Assembly (NCBI RefSeq): GCF_025145845.1
Contig: NZ_CP102253.1
Span: 3,348,001-3,412,000, forward strand
Length of the DNA: 64,000 bases
Direction: 5' to 3'
DNA from: Alistipes shahii WAL 8301
Lineage (GTDB): Bacteria > Bacteroidota > Bacteroidia > Bacteroidales > Rikenellaceae
Every line of letters starts with the position of its first letter. Within the stretch, counting starts at the first letter, position 1. The position numbers and the translations under genes are program-made. Shown piece after piece: positions 8,363-17,272 of the stretch. The notes beneath the pieces were generated by a model. The model saw only the letters and a program-made list of their open reading frames with translations, searched no databases and had not been told where the DNA came from.

Positions 8363-9409
8363 CTATTTCTCTGCCGGAATAAAAGTTATTGCCTGCCCGC
8401 CCCGTTCAGCCATCTCGATGCGTATGGTATCTCGTGCCGTCACAGCCCGCTTCCCGATCAGGTATGCCTCCGGATTGCGCCCCGCATCCGGAGCATCGGC
8501 ATATATCGTCGCGGTGTACGTCACTCCGGGTTCGAGGAAGTCGAGCTTCTGCACGAGCGTCCTTGCCTTCTCGTCCGTTCCTGCCCCGAGAAAGTATCTG
8601 TCTTTGGCCCGTCTTGCAACGACGATATAGTCGCCGATCTCTCCCTGCAATGCCTTCGACCAGTCGCAGTCTGCGTCGAAGTCGCGGAAGAACCGGAATG
8701 CGGGATGCCCTTCGTAGTTCTCGATCAGGTCTGCGGCCATCTGCAGGGGCGAGTATATGATCACCCAGTTTGCTATCTGCCGTGCCAGCGTGGTCTTTAT
8801 GCAGCATTCCGCGTTGGGCCCGTTCCACTCGATCCGTCCCTTGTCGGCCTTCGCCGTGGAATAGTCGATGTCGAAGATTCCCGGAGTGTAGTCCATCGGT
8901 CCGCTCAGCATCCTCACGAAGGGCAGCGTCGTGAGATACTCTGCCGAATTCCCTTCCGACCATGCGTTCCATTCCATGCCCCGCGCCCCTTCGCGTGTCA
9001 TCATGTTGGGCCACGTGCGTCGTATCCCCGTCTCCTTTATCGGCTTGTGTACGTCGAGCATGATCCGGTATTTCGCCGCCGTTTCCACGACCCGCTGATA
9101 GTGCTGCACTCCATACTGCGAATGATGGAGGTAACCGCCTTTGAATCCCCCTGCATATCCCGTTTTGAGCGTGTGAACCCCCAGTTCGGCATACCTCCTC
9201 ATCGCTGCTTCCAGGACGGCTTCGTACTCAGGAATATTTCCTCCCGTTTCATTGTGCATCCACAGTTGCACGCCCTTTTCACGGGCATAGGCGGCTATTC
9301 GCTCCAGATCGAAATCCGCATAGGGTTCGAGGTAGTCGAACTGCTGGTTTCCGCCCCAGTTCTCCCATCCTTTGTTCCAGCCCTCGAACAAGGTGTACAA
9401 GGCTTTCAA
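8363..9409 (-). pseudogene. GH97 glycosidase (SusB-like), 3' half only
   Basis: About 348 codons of the C-terminal half of a glycoside hydrolase family 97 protein. It includes FEGWNKGWENWGGNQQFDY, VHTLKTGYAGGFKGG, LDVHKPIKETGIRRTWPN, MTREGARGMEWNAW, GPMDYTPGIFD and ADLIENYEGHPAFRFF. Full-length members are about 650-700 residues with an N-terminal beta-sandwich, here missing. The frame stays open to about 9409, then changes into the TraO-like fragment on the other strand. The 3' end is intact. Families with this domain are periplasmic alpha-glucosidases/alpha-galactosidases in glycan utilisation loci. A truncated remnant at an element junction is the best reading. Confidence 0.85.
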
Positions 9410-9411
9410 GG

Positions 9412-9755
9412 TGGGGGCAAACCTTAATTACCGGAATCTAAACCGGGATCTGGTAAAGGCAAACACCGTGACGGTCGGCCCGGAGTTGGCCTATTACGCC
9501 CTGAAAGGACGGAAATTCTCGCTCCTGGGGATCGCAGCCGGGACGATCGGCTACCAAAAAGCCAAGGCGAAAAGCGATCTTGTGTACCTGGCGAAAAGCA
9601 AGGCTTTCGTGTATGGATACGAGGTCGGGATAAGGCCGGAAATGTTGCTAAGCCCGAAAGTGGCTCTTTTTGCCGAATACAGGTTTGAAATGTTGTTTAA
9701 CTCCATTCTCCGGAATAACAACCATGTCGGCCTGGGGTGCGTGATCTATTTATAA
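9412..9755 (+). pseudogene. TraO-like outer-membrane barrel protein, 3' fragment
   Basis: About 114 codons of alternating aromatic/hydrophobic strands ending HVGLGCVIYL, a typical beta-barrel C-terminus. The order (TVTVGPELAYYAL, LLGIAAGTIGYQKA, AFVYGYEVGIRPEMLL, VALFAEYRFEMLF) resembles the second half of Bacteroidales TraO, an outer-membrane conjugation protein. The apparent start at 9372 lies inside the antisense of the GH97 remnant, so the native 5' end is lost. TraO identity is moderate; another small outer-membrane barrel protein is possible. Confidence 0.5.
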
Positions 9756-9773
9756 ACTTAAATAATTGAAGGT

Positions 9774-10229
9774 ATGAGAAAGTATTTGTATTTGTCGGCC
9801 GTATGCGTGTGCATGGCATTGTGTTTCGTCGGTTGCAGCAAGGACGACGACGAACCGGGAGGAAAAGGGGCGATGTATGAGGTAACGATCGAGCAGTCGG
9901 GAGATTTCCGCAGCTTCATTAAGTCGGTCGTGGTAGTCGCCAACGGTACGCGGTTGAAAGACGGGGCGACGGGGGAAAGCCTCGCAAGCCCGTTGATTCT
10001 AAGCGATGAAGAACTGGCCGTCGAAAAGGTGACGTTAACCACGACGGGAAAGGCGATCGAGTTCGCCGTTTCCGGTAGTGTCGTGGACGGGGAGGACGGT
10101 GTCGTGAACGAGCCGATGCAGTGGGTTGTGACCGTTTACAAGAACGGAAAGGAGATCGAGAAAAAGAGCCTTTCTTTCCGGGACGGGAAGGAGATCGGTA
10201 TGGATGATCTTAATCTGTATTATAATTGA
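9774..10229 (+). CDS. Hypothetical lipoprotein
   Basis: 151 residues. Signal peptide with a lipobox (residues 1-21, LCFVGC with Cys21), followed by an acidic SKDDDEPGG spacer typical of Bacteroidota surface lipoproteins. The mature part (MYEVTIEQSGDFRSFIKSVVV...) is beta-rich with no domain I recognise. It starts 19 bp after the barrel fragment, so the two may once have been co-transcribed, and is followed by a strong terminator at 10246-10275. Confidence 0.75.
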   Translation: MRKYLYLSAVCVCMALCFVGCSKDDDEPGGKGAMYEVTIEQSGDFRSFIKSVVVVANGTRLKDGATGESLASPLILSDEELAVEKVTLTTTGKAIEFAVSGSVVDGEDGVVNEPMQWVVTVYKNGKEIEKKSLSFRDGKEIGMDDLNLYYN

Positions 10230-10245
10230 CGTGACGACCTGAATG

Positions 10246-10275
10246 TCCCCCGGATGAATGTTCGGGGGATTTTTT
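10246..10275 (+). terminator. Rho-independent terminator after the lipoprotein gene
   Basis: Stem TCCCCCG paired with CGGGGGA around a short loop, followed by a run of Ts, 17 bp after the lipoprotein stop. Confidence 0.85.
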
Positions 10276-10356
10276 TCTTTTGGGCGTTCCCGTGGGACGG
10301 TCGGGCTTTACGTTTCAAGTCCTCGCCTAAAGGCTGTGGGCTTTACTCTGCAATCC

Positions 10357-11343
10357 CTAACGCATGGCTGAAAACTCCTCTTGCCGGTGGTGTTCTTCTT
10401 CATACAGCCTCATGCGTTCTTGTAATGCTTCTTTTAAATTGTCGCTTTTTTTCAGTCCGAGTTTGGCACGTATGTTCGCTCGTTGGCTGGTTATGTTTCC
10501 GCTACTCCGATGTAATAATTCGCATATTTGGCTGACGGTCTTGTCTTGCAGTATTAAACGGCAGATGTTTAATTCGGACGGGGATAAATTGGGATATATT
10601 CTCCTGATTGTATCAAGTTTACTTTTTTCCTTTTTCTGGTATGCGGCAAGGGCTGTAAAAAGATTTTCTTTGGATTGTTCCCCTATTATGTTTAACAGGG
10701 AGCTTGTCTTTTCTTCCGGGTTATTCTCGCTTAACAACTCGGCGAACGCGAATAGTTCTTCCTTTTTCATTTGGAGACGTTTCAAAAGCATTTCCTCTTC
10801 CTCTTTTAGCAAGTTGCTACTTTTTAGCAAGCTGCTGATATTACTGTGTAAGGATCTTCCTAATAAGGGGATCATGGTGTATATGATGATGATCAAAGGC
10901 AGATAACTGTATAGGAACGGTTCGTCGGTGATAAGTGTGCAGATTGTATAGGAAGCTATGGTAAGGGAGGACAATAGGATGGAGATATTACTCATATAGG
11001 CACAGATGGAAAGCATGGTAAATAAGAGAGAGATAGTAATGTTACTCATTATCAATGCTCTTTGATAACTATATTCATATCCGCTACATATTGAGCAATA
11101 AATTATTTCGATAAAAATCTCGATATGTATGGCTATCAGTATAATGGAAAAGGTCGTGGTCAGATTTACTCTCTTTTTAAAATAAGCGAGAGTGCACATA
11201 ATGATAAACAGGAATAATACGCTGTTAATATAATAAAACTGTTCATTGGGAAATGGAACTGAATATATGTATATGGGTGCGCATAAGACCAGCATGAGCA
11301 GGGATAGATGAAAGACTCGTTTTTGTTGATACGTTATTATCAT
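10357..11343 (-). CDS. Membrane-bound LuxR-type transcriptional regulator
   Basis: About 328 residues from the ATG at 11343, which is preceded by a purine-rich AAGAAAGAGAA; a longer start at 11463 is possible. About six transmembrane helices fill residues 10-175 (VFHLSLLMLVLCAPIYI, INSVLFLFIIMCTLAYF, TTTFSIILIAIHIEIFI, and others). A coiled-coil linker follows (LLKEEEEMLLKRLQMKKEEL). The C-terminal LuxR/GerE-like HTH carries YPNLSPSELNICRLILQ and ISQ-like SQICELLHRSSGNITSQRANIRAKLGL. It diverges from the fimbrial operon and probably senses an envelope signal to control it (inference from position). Confidence 0.8.
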   Translation of the reverse strand: MIITYQQKRVFHLSLLMLVLCAPIYIYSVPFPNEQFYYINSVLFLFIIMCTLAYFKKRVNLTTTFSIILIAIHIEIFIEIIYCSICSGYEYSYQRALIMSNITISLLFTMLSICAYMSNISILLSSLTIASYTICTLITDEPFLYSYLPLIIIIYTMIPLLGRSLHSNISSLLKSSNLLKEEEEMLLKRLQMKKEELFAFAELLSENNPEEKTSSLLNIIGEQSKENLFTALAAYQKKEKSKLDTIRRIYPNLSPSELNICRLILQDKTVSQICELLHRSSGNITSQRANIRAKLGLKKSDNLKEALQERMRLYEEEHHRQEEFSAMR

Positions 11344-11712
11344 TTCTCTTTCTTTTTTGTCGTAAGTTTGAGTTTTTATTGAACTTAGAAAAGAGGCGGC
11401 TTTTGTGCTGAATATCATGTATTTTATTGTTTTAAGTGTTATTAAGTATGATGTTTCTTGCAAAGATAACTGTTTTTTTGTATGTTTAAGTACTTTTCTT
11501 TATGATGTTAAGTATTTTTAGTTGTTGTGTAAGCATGATTGGCTGCTGTGGTAAGTGTTGTAGTTGTTGTGTGGTCGTCTTTTTAAGTATTTATAAGTTT
11601 AAAATGTTTGTTTTTTGCTTTGGAAGCTGGTTTATAAGTGTGTATTTTTGCGGTCGAAATTCAAGGGGGTGTAAAAGCCTGGGTTTGGATTGTCATATTA
11701 ACAAATGATTAA
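11344..11712. promoter_or_regulatory. Divergent regulator/fimbriae control region with repeated TAAGT motifs
   Basis: AT-rich 369 bp without a gene. TTAAGTAT-like motifs, all on the + strand, occur near 11432, 11442, 11485, 11508, 11529, 11551, 11583, 11592 and 11633. A Bacteroidota -7 box TATTTTTG is at 11643-11650, about 60 bp before the first fimbrial gene. The array is a likely operator for the adjacent LuxR-type regulator; whether it turns the operon on or off cannot be read from sequence. Confidence 0.6.
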
Positions 11713-12942
11713 ATGACGAAAAGAGGTTTTTATATTAAATGTGTATTGTTCGTGCTCGTGTTGAGTATAAGCGGAGAAATATCCGCTCAGGAGAAGCGTG
11801 ATTCGGTAAGGATCTATTTTCATCAAGGAAAGGTAAATATAGATACATGTTTACTTGACAATGGGAACGAGATGGAGCGGTTTGCTAAAATCTGTTCCGC
11901 ATTGAACGACTCCGTCCGTCTTATCAGGAAAATTCAAATAATAGGAGGAGCTTCCCCGGAAGGAGGGGGGCTGTTGAATGGAAGGCTGTCTGAAAAACGA
12001 GCAGAGGTTTTGTGGCGGTATATATCACCTTATATAAAGATTCCGGTATTGGAGAGGGATTTTCATTTTTCGGGAAGCGACTGGAACGGACTTATAACGA
12101 TGGTGAGAGCGGATGTGAATGTTCCGGAGAGGGAGGATGTCCTTCGTTTGTTGGAGAAGATCGTCCGTTTGGAAAACCAGGACAGTCCTTATTTGGGGGG
12201 AGAACTGAAAAGACTGAAAGGGGGGAGGCCATACTCATATTTGTATAAATTCCATTTTCCGAAACTTCGTTCGTCGATGGTGAAAATATGCTATGATAGT
12301 GATCCGATAAATCCCGTCAGAGATACGGTATATATACATACACGTGATACGTTGTGCATCCGTGATACCGTTACCGTCATAGCTCCGGTAAAGAAACGGC
12401 CGTTTTGCATGGCGGTGAAAACAAACTTGCTTTATGACGCTGTTTTGATACCTGACATCGGGGTTGAGTTCTGTTTGGGGAAGAACTGGTCTGTGGCCGG
12501 GAATTGGATGTATGCCTGGTGGAAAAGTGATCGGAAGCATAATTATTGGCGTATCTATGGGGGAGATGTGGAGTTGCGCCGCTGGTTCGGTCGGAGAGCG
12601 GTGGAAAAACCGTTTTCCGGGCATCATGTCGGATTGTACGGGCAGATCGTCACCTATGATTTCGAATTGGGTGGGAAAGGTTACTTGGGGGATAAATGGA
12701 GTTACGGGGGAGGCGTGGCTTACGGCTACTCGTTACCTGTGGGACATCGGTTCAATGTGGATTTCACGTTGGGAATCGGCTACCTTGGAGGATCGTACAA
12801 GGAGTACATCCCTTTGGACGGTCACTATGTATGGCAGACCACTAAAAAACGCCGCTGGTTCGGCCCGACCAAGGCGGGTATCTCTTTGGTGTGGTTGATC
12901 GGCCGTGGCAACTACAACGAGAAGAAAGGAGGCAGGCAGTGA
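11713..12942 (+). CDS. DUF3575 protein of a fimbrial locus (OmpA-like plus outer-membrane barrel)
   Basis: 409 residues. Signal peptide (residues 1-25, SISGEISAQ) followed by an N-terminal OmpA-like segment (about 30-125) with VRIYFHQGKVNIDTC and GGASPEGGGLLNGRLSEKRAEVLW. The C-terminal DUF3575 barrel (about 235-409) has AVKTNLLYDAVLIPDIGVEF, NWSVAGNWMYAWW, YWRIYGGDVELRRWFG and ends in RRWFGPTKAGISLVWLIGRGNY. Such proteins accompany Bacteroidales type V (fimbrillin) pilus genes and probably act in the outer membrane. First gene of the three-gene operon; its stop overlaps the next start. Confidence 0.85.
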   Translation: MTKRGFYIKCVLFVLVLSISGEISAQEKRDSVRIYFHQGKVNIDTCLLDNGNEMERFAKICSALNDSVRLIRKIQIIGGASPEGGGLLNGRLSEKRAEVLWRYISPYIKIPVLERDFHFSGSDWNGLITMVRADVNVPEREDVLRLLEKIVRLENQDSPYLGGELKRLKGGRPYSYLYKFHFPKLRSSMVKICYDSDPINPVRDTVYIHTRDTLCIRDTVTVIAPVKKRPFCMAVKTNLLYDAVLIPDIGVEFCLGKNWSVAGNWMYAWWKSDRKHNYWRIYGGDVELRRWFGRRAVEKPFSGHHVGLYGQIVTYDFELGGKGYLGDKWSYGGGVAYGYSLPVGHRFNVDFTLGIGYLGGSYKEYIPLDGHYVWQTTKKRRWFGPTKAGISLVWLIGRGNYNEKKGGRQ

Positions 12943-13859
12943 TACGGATACGCTTTTGTCTGGTGTTCATATTTTTATGGATAGGACTGACGGCTTGTGA
13001 GCATAAGGATTTATGTTACGATCATCCGCACTTTGCCAAGGTGCGGGTAGTATTCGACTGGACCAAGATTTCCAATCATGACAAGCCTGAAGGCATGAGG
13101 GTCGTATTTTATCCGACCGACGATGAAAGCAACACGTGGATATTTGATTTCCCCGGAGGAGAGGATGGGGAAGTGGAGCTCCCCGAGAATGATTACCGGG
13201 TAATTTGCTTCAACTACGATACCGACGGGATGGTTTGGAAAGAAAACGGCAGTTACACGCTTTTTACTGCCGATACGCGTGATGTTCAGTCGCCGGATAA
13301 CCGGACAATGGCTGTCACCCCACCCTGGCTGTGTGGCGACCATATAGACAGAGTTATCCTCAAGGACATTCCGGGAGGAAGCGCGGAGATAGTACGGCTA
13401 ACTCCCGTAAACATGGTATGTCACTACACGTATGAGGTGAACGGTCTTCGGGGACTGGATAGGGTGGCGGATTTGCGGGCTGCTCTTTCCGGCATGTCCG
13501 GCTCGCTTAACATGTCCGGCGACAGTTTGCCCGCCGGTCTTTCGGAGAGCCTGCTCTTTGATGGAATGGTTTCACGGAATCAGATTATAGGCGGATTCTA
13601 TACGTTTGGACATTCCGCACTTGAAGGAGAGCCCAATGTTTTCCGGCTGTATCTCAAGAACCGTTCCGGCAGCATGTCTGTATTGGAACAGGACGTGAGC
13701 GACCAAGTGCATGATGTCCCGGTAGCGGGGCATGTCGGTGATGTGCATCTGGTGTTGAATTTTGATTATGAGGTACCATCCGAGCCGGGAAGTGACGGTG
13801 CGGGATTTGATGTGGACGTTGATGATTGGGATGATGTGAATATGGATATAGTGTTGTAA
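12939..13859 (+). CDS. DUF5119 lipoprotein of the fimbrial locus
   Basis: 306 residues from the GTG at 12939 (GTGA overlaps the previous stop). Signal peptide and lipobox: FIFLWIGLTAC, Cys at about residue 18, then EHKDLCYDHPH, the typical DUF5119 start. The domain includes VRVVFDWTKI, GMRVVFYPTD and the hydrophobic core PGGEDGEVELPENDYRVICFNYDT. DUF5119 proteins are found with fimbrillins and DUF3575 proteins and are probably minor or accessory pilus components on the cell surface. The acidic C-terminus (DDWDDVNMDIVL) is normal for the family. Confidence 0.83.
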   Translation: MIRIRFCLVFIFLWIGLTACEHKDLCYDHPHFAKVRVVFDWTKISNHDKPEGMRVVFYPTDDESNTWIFDFPGGEDGEVELPENDYRVICFNYDTDGMVWKENGSYTLFTADTRDVQSPDNRTMAVTPPWLCGDHIDRVILKDIPGGSAEIVRLTPVNMVCHYTYEVNGLRGLDRVADLRAALSGMSGSLNMSGDSLPAGLSESLLFDGMVSRNQIIGGFYTFGHSALEGEPNVFRLYLKNRSGSMSVLEQDVSDQVHDVPVAGHVGDVHLVLNFDYEVPSEPGSDGAGFDVDVDDWDDVNMDIVL

Positions 13860-13904
13860 TACGAGTTTGTTAATTATATGTATCAATTTAAATTGTTTTT
13901 ATTT

Positions 13905-15026
13905 ATGAAAAAAAGTACAGTAATGCTTTGGGCAATCTTTGGAGCTCTACTCATGGGTTGCTCAGACGAGGAGATTGCGAATGTGGAAACCTCCTCACGG
14001 AATGCGATTGGTTTTAACGTGTTAAGTAATGCGGCGGAAACGAGGGCTATCCCTACTACCCCCGACAACTTGACGAGCACCGATTTCGACGTGTTCGCTT
14101 TTACGACGGATGGTACTGCCTTCATGGGAAAGGTAGACACGGATTTTGGACATGACGGAGTGAAGATCGTGTACAAAAATGGTAAGTGGGATTATGACGA
14201 TGCGAACGACCTTCGTTATTGGCCTACCGAGGCTTTGGACTTTTACGCGTTCAATCCCGGAACGGTTAGTGAAGACATGATAGTGTTTTATAGTTGGGAA
14301 GCCACCAAGGATGTCCAAAAGATAAGTTATACCTGCATGGATGAGTATGGAAGCGGTACTACTCATGCAAACTACGACGTGATGTATGCCATGGCCAAAG
14401 GCCAGACAAAAGACATGAACAACGGAATAGTGAAATTTAATTTCAAACATATTCTGTCACAGGTCGTATTCAAAGCAAAGACCCAATACGATAACATGCA
14501 GGTGGACATCGACGTGATCAAGATTCATAATTTCAAATTTGCCGGCGCCTTCACATTGCCTGCGGCAGCCGATGGAACGGGAAGTTGGAGTTCGTCTGAT
14601 TTAGCATTTCCACACGCATTTACCGTAGTGAAAAACGCAAACATCACGGTCAATAGCAATACCGAAGCTACCGATATTACCACAAATACTCCTATGCTGA
14701 ATATACCACAGGAGCTGACTGCTTGGAAAGTTTCCGAAACAGCCACCAAAAGCAAGTTGGAGGCCGATAATGCGAAGCAATGTTATCTGGAGATCGCCTG
14801 CAAAATCCGGCAGTCCGGAGCTTATCTGTTGGGTTCAGCAAGCGAATACAAAACAATTTATGTTCCGTTCGGAGATACATGGGAACAGGGCAAGCGTCAT
14901 ATCTACACGTTGATTTTCGGTGGTGGTTATGATGATCAGGGAGAGGCTGTGTTGAATCCGATCCAGTTTGATGCAGAGACAACAGGCTGGGTTGATGCAG
15001 ATAAAGACGTAAACGTCCAACCTTAA
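13905..15026 (+). CDS. Fimbrillin-family protein (FimA/Mfa-like lipoprotein)
   Basis: 373 residues from MKKSTVML at 13905; an in-frame ATG at 13878 would add nine residues ahead of the signal peptide and is less likely. Lipobox ALLMGC places the lipidated Cys near residue 19. The N-terminal domain has the fimbrillin signature (AIGFNVLSNAAETRA, LTSTDFDVFAFTTDG, RYWPTEALDFYAFNP) and the second domain has FNFKHILSQVVFKAKT. In this family the lipoprotein precursor is exported, cleaved and polymerised into a type V pilus. Third gene of the operon, ended by a strong terminator. Confidence 0.88.
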   Translation: MKKSTVMLWAIFGALLMGCSDEEIANVETSSRNAIGFNVLSNAAETRAIPTTPDNLTSTDFDVFAFTTDGTAFMGKVDTDFGHDGVKIVYKNGKWDYDDANDLRYWPTEALDFYAFNPGTVSEDMIVFYSWEATKDVQKISYTCMDEYGSGTTHANYDVMYAMAKGQTKDMNNGIVKFNFKHILSQVVFKAKTQYDNMQVDIDVIKIHNFKFAGAFTLPAAADGTGSWSSSDLAFPHAFTVVKNANITVNSNTEATDITTNTPMLNIPQELTAWKVSETATKSKLEADNAKQCYLEIACKIRQSGAYLLGSASEYKTIYVPFGDTWEQGKRHIYTLIFGGGYDDQGEAVLNPIQFDAETTGWVDADKDVNVQP

Positions 15027-15048
15027 TCCAAACGTTTATTAATATCGT

Positions 15049-15096
15049 ACCCGTTGGCAGGTTAAACATACGCAAGATTAACCCTGCCAACGGGTT
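15049..15096 (+). terminator. Terminator of the fimbrial operon
   Basis: Long inverted repeat: ACCCGTTGGCAG and TTAA segments pair with TTAACCCTGCCAACGGGT with one bulge, followed by a T run. Confidence 0.9.
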
Positions 15097-15214
15097 TTTT
15101 ATAGGGAATCGCATTTTCAATATACTTTTTGATGTGTAGGGGTGCTTTTTGCGTACCTTTTTCCTGGAGAATTTCTTTTGTGGAGTGTTTGCCCTGTATA
15201 TTCCCGATACGCTG

Positions 15215-15472
15215 TTATAGCAGGGAACTGTTTTTATCCAAGTAGTCAGATATAGCCTCTTGCAATACCGATTTTAGCGAATCGCCTTTGCGGATCGCGA
15301 TCAGCTTTAAGTTCTGGTGATAGGTTTCGTCCATGACAAAATTACAATGCACGGTTTTCGCTTTCTTCGGCTTTTGAGCCTCTTTTTGCCCGGCCGTGGA
15401 TTGGGTCAGGCTGTCTAATCCCCCGGTCAGCCCGGCCGACATACTGTTTTTTAAATCGTTCTTCTTTGCCAT
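15215..15472 (-). CDS. Small ParA-partner protein (putative ribbon-helix-helix)
   Basis: 85 residues. A basic, polar N-terminus (MAKKNDLKNSMSAGL, then KEAQKPKKAKTVHCNF) leads to a short C-terminal domain, VMDETYHQNLKLIAIRKGDSLKSVL, with the pattern of ribbon-helix-helix proteins. It starts 4 bp after the parA stop, the usual parA-parB-like order of small plasmids and integrative elements. Probably the centromere- or operator-binding partner. Confidence 0.65.
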   Translation of the reverse strand: MAKKNDLKNSMSAGLTGGLDSLTQSTAGQKEAQKPKKAKTVHCNFVMDETYHQNLKLIAIRKGDSLKSVLQEAISDYLDKNSSLL

Positions 15473-15476
15473 ATGG

Positions 15477-16237
15477 TTACTTTATTTCTGTTAGCAGTTC
15501 GTTACATACCTTCTCGTAGTCCTCTGCCCCGGCAGATTTTGGGGCATAGTGAAAAATATCCTGCCCTTGTGTCGGGGCTTCGGCCAGCGTAATGGCGTTG
15601 CGTATATGGGTGCTGAACACTTTGCCCTGGAATGTTTCCTGTACCAGTTCCGAAACGCTCTTGTCCAGGTTCTTTCTTCCGTCGTACTGGGTTATCAGGA
15701 CCCCGGCGATCGAAAGATCCGAGTTCAAACGTTGCTGCACCTTGTGGACGACCTGCATAAGTTTGGCCATTCCACGCATTGCCAGGAATTGAGCCTGAAC
15801 CGGGATAATCAACCGATCCGAGGCCGTCAGTGCGTTAAGCGTGAGCAGCGACAGCGAGGGGGGGGGCAGTCGATCAGGATATAATCGAATTTTTCCTTTT
15901 GGCCCTTGATAAGGTGGGCTAAGATAAGTTCCCGCCCGGCCTCGTTGATTAACTCCGTTTCAACGGCCGAGAGATCCAGGCAGGAGGGAACGACGCTAAG
16001 ACCGTCCTTATGCTCGTAGATCGGCAGGTCGTATTCGCCTTTCATCGCGCCGTAGATCGTTTGGGGAAGCTCCGCGGAGAAGCCCAGCGATTCGGTCAGG
16101 TTGGCCTGCCCGTCAAGGTCGATCAAAAGAACCTTGTACCCTTTTTGACGTAACGCGCCGCCCAGGTTGATCGTGGTTGTGGTCTTTCCTACTCCCCCCT
16201 TGTGATTCAATACGGAGATTACTTTTGCTTTGCTCAT
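15477..16237 (-). pseudogene. ParA-family ATPase broken by a frameshift at a 9-base homopolymer
   Basis: Two frames together give a full ParA of about 250 residues. The first part (16237-15827) has VLNHKGGVGKTTTTINLGG (Walker A), LLIDLDGQANLTESLGF and ends YILIDCPP. The second part (from about 15850 to 15477) continues SLSLLTLNALTASDRLIIPVQAQFLAMRGM. The break is a run of nine Gs at 15858-15866 (nine Cs on the coding strand); seven or ten would restore the frame. It could be a real mutation, slippage-based phase variation or a sequencing error. Upstream is an AT-rich operator-like repeat. Confidence 0.85.
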
Positions 16238-16283
16238 AAATTCAGTTTTTTAAATGGTTGTCATGTCCGCAAATATAGTTAAA

Positions 16284-16315
16284 ATACTAATATACTAAAA
16301 TACTAAAAGTAGTAT
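16284..16315. promoter_or_regulatory. Operator-like 8-bp repeats upstream of parA
   Basis: ATACTAAT, ATACTAAA and ATACTAAA stand head to tail at an 8-bp period, followed by the inverted unit AGTAGTAT. It lies 47 bp upstream of the parA start, so it is a likely autoregulatory operator or centromere site for the small partner protein. The rest of 16238-16524 is AT-rich with alternating TATA/GTAT runs (16455-16480) and a -7-like box TATCTTTG at 16491 for the next gene. Confidence 0.55.
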
Positions 16316-16524
16316 TTCTCGTTTTTTGCGTGTTTTTTGTACCGATCGGGGAAGCGTACCGAAATAAATCCTGTTTCCGTCTTTCGGTACGTTTTGTTTC
16401 TGTACCGGAATTAATCAAAGATTAGAATAACCATAAATGTTTTTATACGTTAATCATACGTATGTATATATGTATATATTTGTTTTTGAGTATCTTTGTG
16501 TGCTATAAATAAAAAATAAAAGAC

Positions 16525-16854
16525 ATGAGCACTTATTCGTATAAAAATCCGAAGTTTATAAATTCCCCTAAAGGGGTGGTTGAAGTTGTAGAAGTGATTT
16601 ATGACGGCAAAGATGATCCGGCCTATTCACTGGCTATTATTAAATGGGAAAATACCTATAAATTAGGTATTCGTTGGAACATCGCTTATAGTGAATGGGA
16701 CGATTACCGCAAACAGAACGGGCAAGATGAATGTATAGGTAATCCACAGTCGAGAGGTATTCCCACCTGGTTTGTTTTGCCCGATGATATGATGTTTGGT
16801 GAGAAGTTCAGCGGTGCGATGCAGAGGCTTGATGAATTAAGAAAAGGTAAGTAA
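16525..16854 (+). CDS. Hypothetical protein
   Basis: 109 residues, soluble, no signal peptide. Aromatic-rich (KWENTYKLGIRWNIAYSEWDDY) and with GIPTWFVLPDDMMFG near the C-terminus. I do not recognise a family. A -7-like TATCTTTG box lies 27 bp upstream and an A-rich leader precedes the ATG. It ends 3 bp before the RhuM-like gene, so the two were probably co-transcribed. Confidence 0.6.
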   Translation: MSTYSYKNPKFINSPKGVVEVVEVIYDGKDDPAYSLAIIKWENTYKLGIRWNIAYSEWDDYRKQNGQDECIGNPQSRGIPTWFVLPDDMMFGEKFSGAMQRLDELRKGK

Positions 16855-16857
16855 GCA

Positions 16858-17272
16858 ATGGAACAGGGAGAAATCATATTATACCAGCCGGATGAAGCGG
16901 TCAAGTTGGAAGTGAGGTTGGAAGATGAAACCGTTTGGCTGACACAAGAACAAATAGCCGACTTGTTCGGGACTAAAAGGCCTGCTATTACCAAACATTT
17001 GAACAACATTTACAAAAGCGGCGAACTTGATATAGATAGCACATGTTCCATTTTGGAACATATGGGTAATGACGGCAAACAGAGATATACTACTAAATAT
17101 TATAATCTTGATGCGATTCTGTCAATAGGATATCGGGTTAATAGCAAGAACGCAACCCTTTTTAGGAAATGGGCGAATAGTGTATTAAAGGATTATCTTT
17201 TAAAGGGGTATTCCATTAATAAACGTTTGTCAGAACTTGAAAGGACTGTCGCTCAACATACCGAGAAGATAG
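16858..17272 (+). pseudogene. RhuM-family protein, 5' fragment truncated at an element junction
   Basis: About 138 codons of a RhuM-type protein: EIILYQPDEAVKLEVRLEDETVWLTQEQIADLF, KHLNNIYKSGELD, RYTTKYYNLDAILSIGYRVNS and FRKWANSVLKDYLLKGYSINKRL. RhuM proteins (about 330 residues) occur in pathogenicity and defence islands; function unclear. Real homology ends at HTEKID (about 17272). The open frame continues to 17814 only by reading antisense through a different element's mob gene. The 3' part of rhuM is not found elsewhere in the window. Confidence 0.8.

Noticed and set aside
8291..9427. 378-codon + strand frame
   Set aside because: Antisense shadow of the GH97 remnant, which has recognisable family motifs; the + frame has none.
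9774..10229. Lipoprotein as TraQ (DUF3872)
   Set aside because: It follows a TraO-like fragment, but its sequence lacks the TraQ pattern; only lipoprotein can be supported.
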